Of a DNA stretch of 64,000 nt, positions 1-10,885 are shown in pieces. The notes beneath the pieces were generated by a model. It was given only the letters and a program-made list of their open reading frames with translations, did no database searches and was not told the DNA's origin. This DNA comes from Adiantum capillus-veneris (lineage: Eukaryota; Streptophyta; Polypodiopsida; Polypodiales; Pteridaceae): the NCBI GenBank assembly GCA_014529385.2, contig CM043960.1, positions 76,035,910 through 76,099,909 on the forward strand, written 5' to 3'. The stretch's first letter is position 1. Every line of letters starts with the position of its first letter. A program made the translations under genes and the position numbers.

Positions 1-430
1 ATGGAGCAAAGCACTTACCATGCCAAGCAGAAGGCTCTCCATGAGCAGCCTACCTCTACTTCTTCTCAAAAGAAGAAAAGAACCACCTCCGAAGTAGAAG
101 CAAAGCCAAATCAGCCCAAGAAAGGGAGATATCTCTCCTGCTGAGTTGCGAACTTACATTAGTGAAGAAAGATGCTTCAAGTGTCGACAAGTTGGTCATA
201 TGAAGGGTGACTGTCCTACCAAACCTCCACAACCACCCTCTTCCAATGCAGTCCCAGAAGTACAGGGAAATACAACCAAGGATGGAAAAGAAAGAGCTCT
301 TCTTAAAGCATGGGGTAGCATCAACAACCAACGGGCTCTCATTTTGTTTGACCTTGGCAATACAGACAACTTCATCTCTACCAAGCTAGCTGATGACATG
401 AACTTGCAGCCCAATCGTTTTGGAGTTTCT
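1..430 (+). pseudogene. Gypsy N1: gag C-terminal end and protease start
   Basis: This is the left part of a Ty3/gypsy gag-pol reading frame that begins before the window. A basic, Lys/Gln-rich stretch is read in frame 1 until a stop at 142-144. The reading then continues in frame 2 from about 128, so one frameshift is present. A CCHC zinc knuckle (CFKCRQVGHMKGDCP) lies at 173-217 and marks the nucleocapsid region that binds RNA. An aspartic-protease-like motif (FDLGNTDNF) starts near 347 and is a variant of the usual D-S/T-G core. The frame runs open to 430, where element N2 interrupts it; the same frame resumes at 5828. Identity as gypsy gag-protease is well supported by the pol domains downstream. 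Confidence 0.85.
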
Positions 431-594
431 TGTAAAAACCCCAGGAGCTAGAGACCTGGATCCTCCACCCAACCGCCCATAATTATAGGCTCTTAGCCCT
501 AGGATCCCCTGTCCACACTGCTAGTTGGCCCGTGGCTGGGGTCCGTGACCCCCCTTTAGGGTAGGGCCCTGCCCGTAGGACCCGTGTCCTGACA
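431..594 (-). repeat. N2 3' LTR
   Basis: This is the left copy of the 162-164 bp direct repeat. In sense orientation it starts TGTCAGGACACGG and ends with TTTTTACA. It is the 3' LTR because the polypurine tract lies directly beside it at 595-610. Confidence 0.9.
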
Positions 595-838
595 TTACTC
601 CCCCCTTTGGAAGAGTTTTCGTCCTCGAAAACACAAGTGGTGGTATCTTCATAAGAACAGTAATGTTTTCCACCGTGGCATCCCTCATGGATCCAACGGT
701 TTGTTGAATCGGAACCCGGTTCATTGAGAGGTTCAATGAAATCAAGAATAACATCTTGATTTTCCACATTGTTGTCCCTGTACAACCGTCTTGGTTAACC
801 GACCCGAAACCAACATAATGTGAAGACTCCATTTAAAA
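595..838 (-). other. N2 polypurine tract and possible pol tail
   Basis: On the minus strand the purine run CCAAAGGGGGGAGTAA (595-610) abuts the LTR start, as expected for a plus-strand primer. Upstream in sense, overlapping open frames run to about 830. One ends with residues like FEDENSSKGGSNV, which resembles the C-terminal tail that precedes the PPT in many gypsy pols. That resemblance is weak. If real, it would make N2 an eroded autonomous element rather than one that never had pol. Confidence 0.5.
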
Positions 839-3800
839 CTCACTTGAGTAGGTTAAACGAGTTATCATAACAAAGAGATGTTTAAATGTATACCCAAGTT
901 TCAGACTTTCTGGAGGTACTTGAATGTGCAATATAACCTCATCTTTCCATGAAAGTACTATGCTGACATACATATCAGCAACAACCAAGTCCTTGACTTG
1001 CTATGGTTTCTTGCCAGTATCCAACCGTATCAAAACCGATGATTAAGGTTGATAACTTGAGAATAACAGGCAGAGACTAAAAGTAGCCGTAACATGCCTT
1101 TCATCATATGAAGCAAACTCCAAACTAGAAAGGTAACCGATCCAGTTGTTTCACTTCTTGCTAACGTATGCACTTAGCATATCCTTTAGTGTGATTTAAC
1201 GTATGCACTTTGCATATCCTTTAGTACTAAATAGAATGCTTGTAAACTGCCAATCCTACTCGGGATGAATAGCAGCAGTAAGAGTGAGGTGCTTTTCCCC
1301 CAACCACTTACAGAAAGTCGCCCACGACTGACGACAAACTATGACTCAATCATTGAGTATCCAGCTAGATACTCGATATGGAATGGAGACAACCAACTAG
1401 GTTGAAAGCAGATTGGAGTTTCAAGCATCCAATCACAAACACCCATACTTAGCCATCACCTTGTATGGCACCCATACTAAATCTGCAAGAGAAATTGCAC
1501 TGGCAGGGCAAAAAATTGCACAAACAATAATGTCCATGAAGTTGCATGCCGCTCCAAATAAATGTGTTAAACACTAGGGCCCATAACACCTAGTGTGCAT
1601 GCATTTAACACAAACATATCCGAACCGCAATTCCATGATGAGACTTTGGACCATAACAGAATGTGACGACCCGGTCACACCTAGGTACCAACCATGAGAC
1701 ATTCTCATGTACATAGCATACTTAGCTATATGTAGAAACAACCCTCCGGCAAGGTGGTTTCACAGCACTTGTAATCGTAACAAGTTTGTACTTAGTACCC
1801 GACAATTTCTGGCCACTGAAATTGCTCCTGATATTGTGTGCTAAAAATGGTCGAATCCAAGGATGCGACCAGCACCTAGGGACTTCGTCGCGACACATTG
1901 TTAGATAGTTGGCGCCAGTGTCAGTCCCAGAGACTCATATTCTCCACATGTGGAATATGTCTCAAACAAGGATATCTAGAAAAGAGACATCCATCAAGTA
2001 CAAGCTGGCACTTGTGTGTGGAGGTAACTGCAAACACTCAGTGACAAGAGTGAGAGAGACCCTCATTATCATGCTCCACATTGGCTAAATTGAACTCCTT
2101 GAGTTCCTAGACCATGTTGTATCCCATGTGACAACATGTGCCAAGTCGAACCCTACAACTAGGTTCGTAACAGCATAAGGTATAGTGGACGCTACGGTCC
2201 AAAATACTCTGTTCCAACATGCCCTTGGCATGGCTTTGAAACAATCAAGCGTATTTAGACGACTTGCTCTGGAAACCGTGGGTGTTGCCTACGCAATCCA
2301 ACCCCTTTGGTTAACATCTACGGAGTCAAACCCCTTGGTAAGACCCTCTGTAGAAACTGCTCAACTAGCAGGCAACGGTAACCAACATAGTTAACCGTGT
2401 ACATAATGATTGGAATCAACTCGAAAAGTTGAATTCGTCCGCTACCGTGTGGTAGATTGCGGAATTCTTTCCTTGAAAGTTTAACTGGGAGAGATCAAAC
2501 TGTGATCCTCAATGCCTATGGGGTGATTTAGCAGTCACCCTCCGGGTCATACCCTAAACAATAATGTCCATAGACACTCCGTAGTGCTATAGAGAGAGCA
2601 AGAAATCCACACAAGTGAACTGCCTAGCTCTTATGGACAGCCATGCTGTCTCAACTGATTGCTGCATCTATACTTCCTTGTAGAGATCAGCTTCTGTGAG
2701 TTGAAGATTTATAAAAAACTCAACTTGAGTGTCGCACTGAAAACATGTAGTGCAAAAATGACACTGTAAACATCCTGAATGACAAGACCGTTGCTTGTCC
2801 ATTAACGTCGATGTATACTTCCCTGGGTAGATCTGTTCACTCTTGAAAACAATCACCCAAAGAATGCCAACAGTTGGGTCTTACCCCAGATCTGACAGTG
2901 GCTCTTAGCCAGCCTCTGTGGAGCTCATAGCTCTTATGGCAATTAGTGGTCAATCGTCGAACGGATGAAGACTAATGTGGATGGCATCTTGCCCAATGTC
3001 TAGCTGAGAGGTAGAGCACCTTGGCTCAGGCTAACTCACGAGCAAAACATGTATCATAAATATTCTTAAAAAGTTTTCATTATTCTGCGAGAGAAATGAG
3101 AAAGAGGGAAAAGAAGAGCATGCTGGGCTGAGGAACTTTCCTTAAACGACTATGACGTGTATAGTTGATTGCCCTGCTTGTGTGCATCTTATGCCTATCT
3201 TGCGGCTTATCCTATAAGCATGCAACGGTTTTCTGCTATGACTCTCTCATCGAGAGAGGTAACAGAAAAACACAACCACATCTTGACCTACCTTACTTAC
3301 AGGGGTCGTGATTGTATGAAAATGACTTAGCATTGGCACTTTTCCTGTGAAATAAGTGTTATTGTATGTTGAACGTATCTTATCCTTGACAAAATGTCGG
3401 GTGTGAGAGCGGAAGCGTGTTTCCTGTGGCGGTAGAATTGAATCCATCTAGCTAGCATGCCGTGCATACATAATTTTAAGCCCTTGGCAAAAGTGATGGC
3501 CTCTAAACGTGAGAGCCACAACCATAAGTGCCTTGCACAGTCGAAACTGGGAGGGATTCCCCATGTTGCCAATATTTTCAAACTTGTGTGCCAATGCCCT
3601 TGATTCCAAATCAATGGGCAGTATCTCGGCACACGGGAGAAGTCTTGCTTCGGAAAATTGTCAAAGCACTTTGCTTTGCACAAAAGCAGTAGATGCTAAT
3701 CAAAGGTGTAAACTTGGAAAAAGAATAAGAACATAAAAGTGGCTAACCTGGTCATTGCGGTCACCAGTTGACTCAAAATTCTGTGGAGCAAAACTCGCTT

Positions 3801-5534
3801 AAAATGGCTCGTAGCCATAGCTGATGCACGGATGGGAGCTGTTGTATGTAAATATACGTCCCTTGTATCATCTACGCCCGTCTGTCACGTAATGAAATAA
3901 CCTGTGAACACATTGCCTATTCTTTCCCAATTTTGTATGCTCATAGCATATGCCAAACTTGGCCAGCTTCAATGCAAGATGTATAAATTGAAGCCTTGCT
4001 TCATAGAACTATGTTGACGACAGATGTCTTAGCAAAGAGACTCGACCCTGTCGATGATGCACAAAAAATAGACCTTGTCTACTTGTAGATCTGTTGGAAA
4101 AACAGAATTATATCTGCAACGTATGTTCATCTCGTACGTGCTTGAGTGTATGAATGATATCCACGATCAATCGTAGACGCACTTTGGATACCATAGTTAT
4201 GAAGCACATGCTCATTAAACATATATCAACTGCGTACCTTATTGAGTACACCTGTCGAGGAAGCTTACCGCCGGAAGAATCGAATGAGTTGCCAGCAAGA
4301 AGAAAATCGAGAAATGATTTTCCAAATACTGATGTTTGGTTCAATAGACATGGCCGACAATGGATTCAACTTCACCTGTTTTGATTGCCTGCTATTGAGA
4401 ATGGAATTTATAATCGGGACCGGCCTTGCCAATCACCGTTGCCTTATAAGGCACAGGCCATGCCCGAGTTGCCTCTACTATGAGACAACCATGCCTCGTG
4501 GGAAAACCCGTACAGAGGTTATCTTTATTGGAGCCGTGCTCCTTAGTCCAAATCATGGTAATGACTACCAAAATTGGTGGACTCGTAGAAAATCTCTCAG
4601 GGTACCATGGCCGAGATTAACATAATAACATGCGCTTGCAATACAATTGTACATAAAGCTATGAAAATTGCAAGAACGTGAAATTGCAAACCTGAGAATC
4701 CGTTCGTGTGCCTGTCCGAGGTCAAGCATAGTCTTCATCATCGATTCTTTGTGTGACAAATCATGGCCCGTTATCAAGGTCTCCAATTCTGCTAAATGCC
4801 TTCGAGTAATTTGTCGTATCGGCCACCGTGCCTACATTTTCGAGCATCCGAAAGTGCTCCATACCAAAGATATGTCTTTAGCAGTGACAGTTTGGCGGAT
4901 GTCCTCGAGCTTGTGTGCAACCTTACATGCCTTGCAAGCTATGCTTTGCATGTAATGCATTATTGTGGATAATCCGCATGGTCCATTCTATTAGCCATGG
5001 TGGTCGTAAATCATGCCCTGCATCGTTGTATGCCATGCATGCGAGGTGCATATGGCATGGGCTTGAAGCGTTACAGTGTCAAAAGGTGGCCCCCTTGTAG
5101 AAGCCGTTGCATGATCATGCAACCTTGCATGATTGCATCTAGGCAAACCGGGGTAAGCCCATGGCGTGGGACTGCCAAGAATGGAGGGCGCCCAATTGAC
5201 GACGGCCAAAGCCAAAAAGGGAAAAACAAAGTAAAAAAAAAAACGAAAAACCTGCATCGATCGCCATGGCGGCTCTGCGCTAGGGCAAAAACGCTGTTGT
5301 AGCCTTGTAAGCTTCTCGCCCAGCCTGCTCCATGTGACGAAAAAGCCTCCTTGTGGCAGCGCGCTCCTAACGAGTCTGCTCTGGACTGATTTGGAGCTGC
5401 TCAAGTCCTCCCCCTCTTCGACACTAGGGGTCCATCACACGCGGCTTTCAAGACTCTTCCCGATCTCTGTGTATCGAAGAGGCTATGCCCACGGCCTGCA
5501 GAGCTCCTCCTTTGCTAGGGGGCTTGTCCACGAC

Positions 5535-5536
<2 letters not shown>
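839..5536. other. N2 internal region, no recognisable coding domain
   Basis: No conserved retroelement domain is visible in about 4.7 kb on either strand, and open frames are short. A small tandem duplication of about 37 bp lies near 1160-1227, containing AACGTATGCACTT twice. Around 4900-5140 the sequence is strongly enriched in TGCATG-like words and includes an 18-bp perfect palindrome, GTTGCATGATCATGCAAC, at 5106-5123. In sense this is the leader side of the element, so packaging or regulatory RNA structure is possible, but that is inference. Confidence 0.55.

Positions 5537-5574
<38 letters not shown>
5537..5574. repeat. (GA)n microsatellite in the N2 leader
   Basis: This is a pure GA/TC run of about 38 bp, roughly 70 bp from the PBS, so it lies in the transcribed leader of N2. 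Confidence 0.95.
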
Positions 5575-5577
<3 letters not shown>

Positions 5578-5645
5578 CCCATGCAACACCATGCATCTGC
5601 CATGCAATACTTCCTCCCTTCCTCCATAGCTCTCACCTCCCTCCC

Positions 5646-5660
5646 TGGCTCTGATACCAA
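5646..5660 (-). other. N2 primer-binding site (tRNA-Met)
   Basis: On the minus strand this reads TTGGTATCAGAGCCA, complementary to the 3' end of plant initiator tRNA-Met. It is directly adjacent to the LTR that starts at 5661, which fixes the minus orientation and makes that LTR the 5' LTR. Confidence 0.93.
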
Positions 5661-5822
5661 TGTAAAAACCCCAGGAGCTAGAGACTTGGATCCTCCACCC
5701 AACCGCCCATAATTACAGGCTCTTAACCCTAGGATCCCCTGTCCACACTGCTAGCTGGCACGTGGCCGGGGTCCATGACCCCCCTTTAGGGTAGGCCTGC
5801 CCGTAGGACCCGTGTCTTGACA
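5661..5822 (-). repeat. N2 5' LTR
   Basis: This is the right copy of the N2 LTR, 162 bp, preceded in + coordinates by the PBS and followed by the TSD copy TTTCT at 5823-5827. The LTRs are very short for a 5.4 kb plant element. Confidence 0.9.
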
Positions 5823-5827
5823 TTTCT

Positions 5828-7566
5828 ATTCAAGCACAATCCGCTTTCAAAGGGCAGAACTCAAACTCTACTCCAATCATAGGGAAGTTGAATCTAAAGG
5901 TCGACGACTACAAAGATCACGAGTCTTTCTTACTAGCTTCACTTGAAGGATGCGATGTTATCTTGGGAATGCCTTGGCAATACAAGATGCATCCCATTCC
6001 GGACTATGTTCAGAAAACCTTATCCTTTGCTCATAAAGGAAAGGAGTATCTTGTACTTGCAGATGCAGGTGATTGGCGTATTCCTATCGCCAATTACATT
6101 GCCATCAAGAAAGAAATGAAAAAGTGTCTTTCAGCGTACTTGATTTTTGCAAGAGAGAGAGATGTGTCTGTTTCACAACTTTCTTCCTCTTTAGAGCAAA
6201 AAAGACTTAAGTTATTAGAAAGTTATAAAGATTGCTTTGCAGATGAACTTCCAAATGAACTCCCACCTTCGCGACCTGAGGATCATACAATTGATTTGAT
6301 CCCAAGAAGTTCTCCTCCAAATCAGCCCCCTTATCGAGTTAGTCTAATGCAGCAAGAGGAAATTCTCAAGCAAGTTAACGAAATTTTGGAGAAGGGCTTA
6401 ATAAGGCCTAGTACTTCTCCATATTGTTCACCTGTCTTGCTAGTACAGAAAAAGAATGGCACATTCCGCATGTGCATAGATTATAGATCTCTAAACAAGA
6501 TCACAATCAAGAATCGATTTCCAATCCCTCGGATTGACGACATTCTTGACAAGTTACAAGGAGCAAGTGTTTTTAGTCGTATAGACTTGAAGAGCGGTTA
6601 TCATCAAATCCGCATAGCTCCTCAGGATGTGCATAAGACTTCATTTAGAACAACCTTCGGGTTGTATGAATTCTTAGTGATGCCTTTTGGACTCACTAAT
6701 GCACCAGCCACATTCAACAGAATGATGGATAGAATCTTCCACTCATATAGAAGCTTCACAGGCGTTTTCTTTGATGACGTCTTAATCTTCTCAGAGACGG
6801 AAGACGAACACTATAAGCATCTCGCCTTAGTGTTTGAAGAATTACGCAAACACAAATTATTTGTGAATGCTAAGAAGAGTGAGTTCTTTTTAAAAGAAAT
6901 CCACTATTTGGGCCATATAGTGTCTCACAATCAGGTGAGGATGGACCCTGATAAGATTCAAGCAGTTGTAGAATGGACTACGCCAACTACAGTACATGAT
7001 GTACGAAGTTTCCTTGGCCTCTGTTCCTATTATCGGCGTTTCATTCGAGCTTTTGCCGCGATAGCAGGTCCCCTCCATGACATGACAAAGAAGCGGATTC
7101 CATTCCATTGGGGGTCTGGACAAAAACAAGCTTTCGAAAAGCTTAAGTATCTACTCAGTCACGGACCTGTTCTCACCGTCCTTGATCTTCGCAAACCTTT
7201 CGAGGTATACTGCGATGCATCTAGAGATTGTGTAGGAGCAGTTTTGAACCAAGAGGGTCACGCGATAGCCTATGAAAGTCGGCGCCTTAAACATGCAGAG
7301 TTTCATGTCTCCATATACGAGAAAGAGCTAATGGCAGTAATTCATGCTCTTTCCATTTGGAAACACTATCTATTAGGAGTTGATTTTATTATCAAGACAG
7401 ATCATCAAAGTCTTCGCTACTTTCTCACACAGAGAAAGCTATTAGAAAAGCAGATGAGATGGGCCAACTTTCTTTCAATGTTCCATTTTCAAATTTTACA
7501 CACACTTCTGGAACGAAGAATGCAGTTGCAGATGCTCTCTCCAGACGTCCAAAGATCAATGCACTA
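5828..7566 (+). CDS. Gypsy N1: protease end, reverse transcriptase, RNase H
   Basis: The open frame is continuous with the gag-protease frame that stops at 430 if N2 and one TSD copy are disregarded. The protease C-terminal motif VILGMPW lies near 5958. RT follows: SPYCSP near 6415, the motif A region around DLKSGYHQ at 6586-6609, MPFGLTNAPATF at about 6681, and the catalytic FFDD near 6768, a variant of the usual Y/F-x-DD. The RT thumb includes YLGHIV. RNase H begins near 7200 with a DAS motif at about 7213, then the YEKEL motif and TDHQS near 7399. The frame then shifts near 7490 and runs into a stop at 7564-7566, while integrase continues in another frame from 7459. It replicates element RNA into cDNA in Gag particles; this copy is disrupted. 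Confidence 0.93.
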
Positions 7567-8673
7567 ACAACAATTTATCATGAGGAACTAGAATCTCTCA
7601 GCGAGATGTATCCTCAAGATCCTGACTTCGACACAATTTGGGCAGATCTTCAAGCTGGTCACTCACGACCACCTTATTCCAATAGGGATAATACACTCTA
7701 TCGTCAACAAGCAATATGCATAGCTCAGCCCTTACGACAGAAGGTGATGGATGAAGCACATAATTCTCCTTATACCGGGCATCGGGGAATTGCTTCCACC
7801 ACTAGTGTCCTCGAAAGGTATTTCTTTTGGCCAACACTCCATGCGGACATTGAAAAACATGTGCGTGAGTGTTTAGTCTGCCAAAAAGTAAAATATGACA
7901 GACACAAAGTTTATGGCAAGCTTCAGCCGCTCCCTGTGCCTAACTCGCCATGGGAAAGTATTGCCATGGATTTTATTACGGATCTACCTAGATCCAAGAA
8001 TGGAAATGATGCAATATGGACTATAGTAGACAGATTCAGTAAGCAAGCACATTTTCTTCCAGTAAAGAAGACGATCAAAGCTTATCACATGGCTAGAATA
8101 TTTCTAGCTCAGACTTTTAAACACCATGGATTGCCAAAGACTATTGTCAGCGATACAGATCCCCGCATGACTAGTCTATTTTGGCAGGCATTGTTCGAAA
8201 ACTTGGGAACTAAGCTTGATTTCTCATCAACTTATCATCCTCAAACAGATGGTCAAAGCGAAATCGCTAATGCCACTGTTTTAGATCTCCTCAAGTGCTA
8301 TGTTTCGGAACGACAATCCGAATGGGAACAATACTTACCAATAGTTGAGTTTGCGTATAATAATACCATACATTCCTCAACTGGTAAAGCTCCCTTCGAA
8401 ATTATTTATGGGAAGCCACTCTTACTTCCTATTATGGTGACCAAAGAAAACATCTTCGCCGGAGATGAATTTGTGCGCAATATTGATATTGCCCATCAAC
8501 AAGTAAAGCAAGCGATTCTTCGTACTCAAGAGCAACAGAAGAGAAAAGCAGACAAGCACAGAAGGAATCTCAATCTAGAAAAAGGACAATATGTCCTGCT
8601 TCGGTTTGAGAAAGCTAGATTGAAAAAGCGGCTCGAAAAAGGGAAAGTTGTTAAACTTTCCCATAGATTTTAA
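7459..8673 (+). CDS. Gypsy N1: integrase
   Basis: The frame overlaps the preceding RT-RNase H frame and takes over after a frameshift near 7490, with NAVADALSRRP as the linker. An HHCC zinc-binding region has His codons near 7759 and 7780 and a CLVC pair near 7870. The DDE core is complete: MDFITDL near 7966, SDTDPRM near 8149, and the Glu of QSEIAN at 8260, giving D-35-E spacing. The C-terminal part continues to a TAA at 8671-8673. Reading resumes in the same frame beyond that stop, so it looks like a nonsense mutation rather than a natural end. Integrase joins element cDNA to nuclear DNA. Confidence 0.93.
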   Translation: MGQLSFNVPFSNFTHTSGTKNAVADALSRRPKINALTTIYHEELESLSEMYPQDPDFDTIWADLQAGHSRPPYSNRDNTLYRQQAICIAQPLRQKVMDEAHNSPYTGHRGIASTTSVLERYFFWPTLHADIEKHVRECLVCQKVKYDRHKVYGKLQPLPVPNSPWESIAMDFITDLPRSKNGNDAIWTIVDRFSKQAHFLPVKKTIKAYHMARIFLAQTFKHHGLPKTIVSDTDPRMTSLFWQALFENLGTKLDFSSTYHPQTDGQSEIANATVLDLLKCYVSERQSEWEQYLPIVEFAYNNTIHSSTGKAPFEIIYGKPLLLPIMVTKENIFAGDEFVRNIDIAHQQVKQAILRTQEQQKRKADKHRRNLNLEKGQYVLLRFEKARLKKRLEKGKVVKLSHRF

Positions 8674-9055
8674 GGCAATTTCAAAATTACAGATAAAGTC
8701 AATGACGTGACTTTCAGATTGGATTTGCCTTCTCACTGGCGCATCCATAATGCTTTTCATGTCAGTCTCCTCCAACCATAGTCTCCTCCAACCATATGTT
8801 GGACCTCCTCCAGTGGCGCCAGTACAAGAAGATCCTCCAGAAGTCGAAGAGACTGAGGAAATCCTTCAACCTGAACAAATAATACACCACTCGGAGAGAC
8901 AACTCAAGTCGGGGAGTCTACATCGAAAGTACTTAGTCAAGTTCAAGAATTACACTCCTTTAGATGCAAAGTGGATGACTGAGTCCGATCTTAAGGACTA
9001 CCCAAACATCTTGCACAGTTATGTTGACGCTCTACAGTTGAGGTCAACTGTTTAG
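8674..9055 (+). pseudogene. Gypsy N1: integrase tail with chromodomain
   Basis: After the stop at 8671-8673 the same frame encodes a typical GPY-type tail ([13 protein letters not shown]) up to about 8782. A 16-bp tandem duplication (CCTCCAACCATAGTCT-like unit) near 8765-8800 then shifts the frame. The new frame ends with YLVKFKNY and a conserved Trp in DAKWM, which form a chromodomain of the chromovirus kind. In that clade the chromodomain steers integration toward particular chromatin. The stop plus duplication indicate a dead copy. Confidence 0.85.
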
Positions 9056-9056
9056 A

Positions 9057-9636
9057 ACCAAGAGGGATGTAACTATGTCAGACTTTGTAAATAATTAATT
9101 TATTTACGAGAAAAGAATTATCTAATTAGTTGTGTGCACATCAGAATAGATCTAGCAGTTTCTGGGGCCTCAAGTGCGCTCAAGTTTGGCCAGTGCACCT
9201 CAGGGAGACCCTAGCAGAAAATACCATGAAGCCCTAGCGATTGGGAAATCGGGTCTTCAATAAAGGGGTAGATAGTAGCCTCAAATTTCAGGATCAGAAA
9301 ATTATGTGCGCTAATGCAAGCACAGGAATGAGATGGGGTCCTTAGAATAATAATCCTAAGGCCTGATTATTTTATGGCCTTAGGATAAGTTAGTTAAAAG
9401 TATTCTTAAATGATTTGCGCTGGACCAAATGGCCGGACAAGTACGAACAGGTAATGCCAGAGCATTGCTGGTACGACAATGCGCTAGGGAGCAGATAAAG
9501 TTTTCATTTGTTGCATCTATGTGTGCAGTTGTGCACTTAATGGCACATTTCATTAACTAGCATATGAATTTTAAAGTCAAAAGTTGAATGGTTTTTAAAT
9601 TTTAAAGTAAGTGTGCCACTTCGCACACTTTCCTAT

Positions 9637-9687
<51 letters not shown>

Positions 9688-10091
9688 ATGCTAGCGCCCC
9701 CTCTTCTGGGAGGCTATAAGAGAGCAACCTCTCCCCCTCTTGCCAGGTTGGCAGTGCACTACCCCCCCCCCAAGTTGACCATCCTCTACGCATTGAAGCT
9801 CTCCATTGAAGCTTGAGAGCAGCACCTTGTGGTGTATGTGGAGCCTCTGAGCACCCATCACCTAGAACAAGGCCTCTCATGGTTGCTTGCAGCTTTGGGA
9901 GAAGTTTCATCGCGTAAAGTAGTAGAAAACTCTCTTTCTCCCTTGTCTAGCTGTTGCAAATTCCCTGTTTTCAACCCCTAATCACTTGTATTAGGGTGAA
10001 TTTCAGCAAAGTCTTAATAGAATCTCATTCCCCACTACCTACTCTACACATACACCAAGTTTGGAGCATTTCCATCGCGTAAAGGACCTCC
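9057..10091 (+). repeat. N1 polypurine tract and 3' LTR
   Basis: The purine run ACCAAGAGGGA (9057-9067) is followed at 9068 by TGTAACTATG. The LTR is taken to end at CCTCCA, position 10091, because a PBS-like sequence starts three bases later. This gives an LTR of 1024 bp with TG...CA ends. A (CT)n tract of about 46 bp lies at 9641-9686 and a C9 run near 9760. The matching 5' LTR lies outside the window, so the end is inferred only from the PBS. Confidence 0.75.
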
Positions 10092-10585
10092 AATTTGGTA
10101 TTGGAACACGCTCACGTAACAATTTCTGGTTATGTGCAGAAAATTACAAGCGTGTGTGTGTGTTTTGCATGTTTCTGTGGTTGGTTAATTGCAGGAATGA
10201 TTACATCCAAAGTGGCACAATTAGCGCAAGATACACTCATTCGTGAGAGCTTCCGATGAGTTTTGTGGAAGGTAGACTCTCCCCTACGAGAGCTTCCCAA
10301 AATCTCGCACAAGAGGATAGATCCTCTCAATAGTCAAAGAGCAGTTCTTCTACTCTCTCAGTCAGAGGCAGAAAAAGGACAAAAAGGACAAGAAAGAATA
10401 GAGGACGGGCTTTCGCCCCGTTCCTGTGCTTGTAAAGATTCTCCCTTAGTAATAAAGATATCCTCTATGAGGGGGGACCAGCCCATCTTCTGGTCCCCAA
10501 TGAAGTGTCAAGCTTTCTCTCTCTCTCTCTAATTCTCTTGAGTATTTGAAGTGCAATTAAACGTCAGTTTACGCTTCCGTATTTT
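10092..10585 (+). other. PBS-like site and leader downstream of the N1 LTR
   Basis: TTGGTATTGGAACACG at 10094-10109 resembles a tRNA-Met PBS with a few changes. A short frame starting at ATG 10197 encodes about 20 residues beginning MITSKVAQLAQD, which could be a gag N-terminus. No domain supports that. Two hairpins are visible: GGGGACCAG with CTGGTCCCC at about 10475-10500, and a GC-rich one near 10405. A (CT)n tract lies near 10513-10530. An LTR followed by PBS and leader, placed after a pol end, suggests two copies sharing one LTR. Confidence 0.45.
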
Positions 10586-10871
10586 TGTGACAGTACCACT
10601 TTGTGCAATCAATAGTAGACCACTCTCGTCGACGAGAGTGGGGCCTTCGGAGGAGGGTTTTACAATGTCTCTGGTGTTGTATCTCTCTTCTCTCTCTATC
10701 TCTCAGTCTCATACACTTGCACACACTGTCCATTCACTTTGTTTGTGATCATAGCATTCTCTCATTAAGAACGGAAGGCTCTACCTTCCATAAGAACAAA
10801 AGGAACCTTGAGCACAGTTCGGAGCACTCATCTTGAGCAAAGTGCAAACATTCATTCCGCTGCACCTAACA
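10586..10871 (+). repeat. T1 5' LTR with conserved hairpin
   Basis: It contains a perfect 22-bp palindrome at 10620-10641 built from CCACTCTCGTC and its complement. The hairpin is degenerate in the T1 3' LTR and nearly intact in T2. The start is set by TG and by comparison with the other copies. Confidence 0.75.
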
Positions 10872-10885
10872 TTGGTATTAGAGCT
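10872..10885 (+). other. T1 primer-binding site
   Basis: TTGGTATTAGAGCT differs from the standard tRNA-Met PBS core TGGTATCAGAGC at one or two positions and abuts the LTR end CTAACA. Confidence 0.8.

Larger units (their letters stand above)
431..5822 (-). mobile_element. N2: large non-autonomous LTR retrotransposon inserted in N1
   Basis: Two near-identical repeats of about 163 bp (431-594 and 5661-5822) bound this insertion. On + each begins TGTAAAAACC and ends with TGACA, so the LTRs have TG...CA ends. A perfect 5-bp target-site duplication TTTCT lies at 426-430 and 5823-5827. A PBS complementary to initiator tRNA-Met abuts the right LTR and a polypurine tract abuts the left LTR, so the element reads on the minus strand. 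The internal region is about 5.07 kb with no recognisable gag, RT, RNase H or integrase, apart from a possible pol tail beside the PPT. It is best described as a LARD-like or heavily eroded gypsy-type element that would need proteins in trans. By eye the LTRs differ by about eight substitutions and one 2-bp indel. Confidence 0.9.

Noticed and set aside
4991-5404. ORF of 137 codons on minus in N2
   Set aside because: It lies in a GC-rich, repeat-like leader, its residues show no domain, and overlapping frames are open too. It is not supported as a gene.
10586-10871. Hammerhead ribozyme (retrozyme) in the T1 LTR
   Set aside because: Small LTR elements with a tRNA-Met PBS can be retrozymes, so I looked for the CTGATGA and GAAA core. 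It is absent in all three LTR copies.
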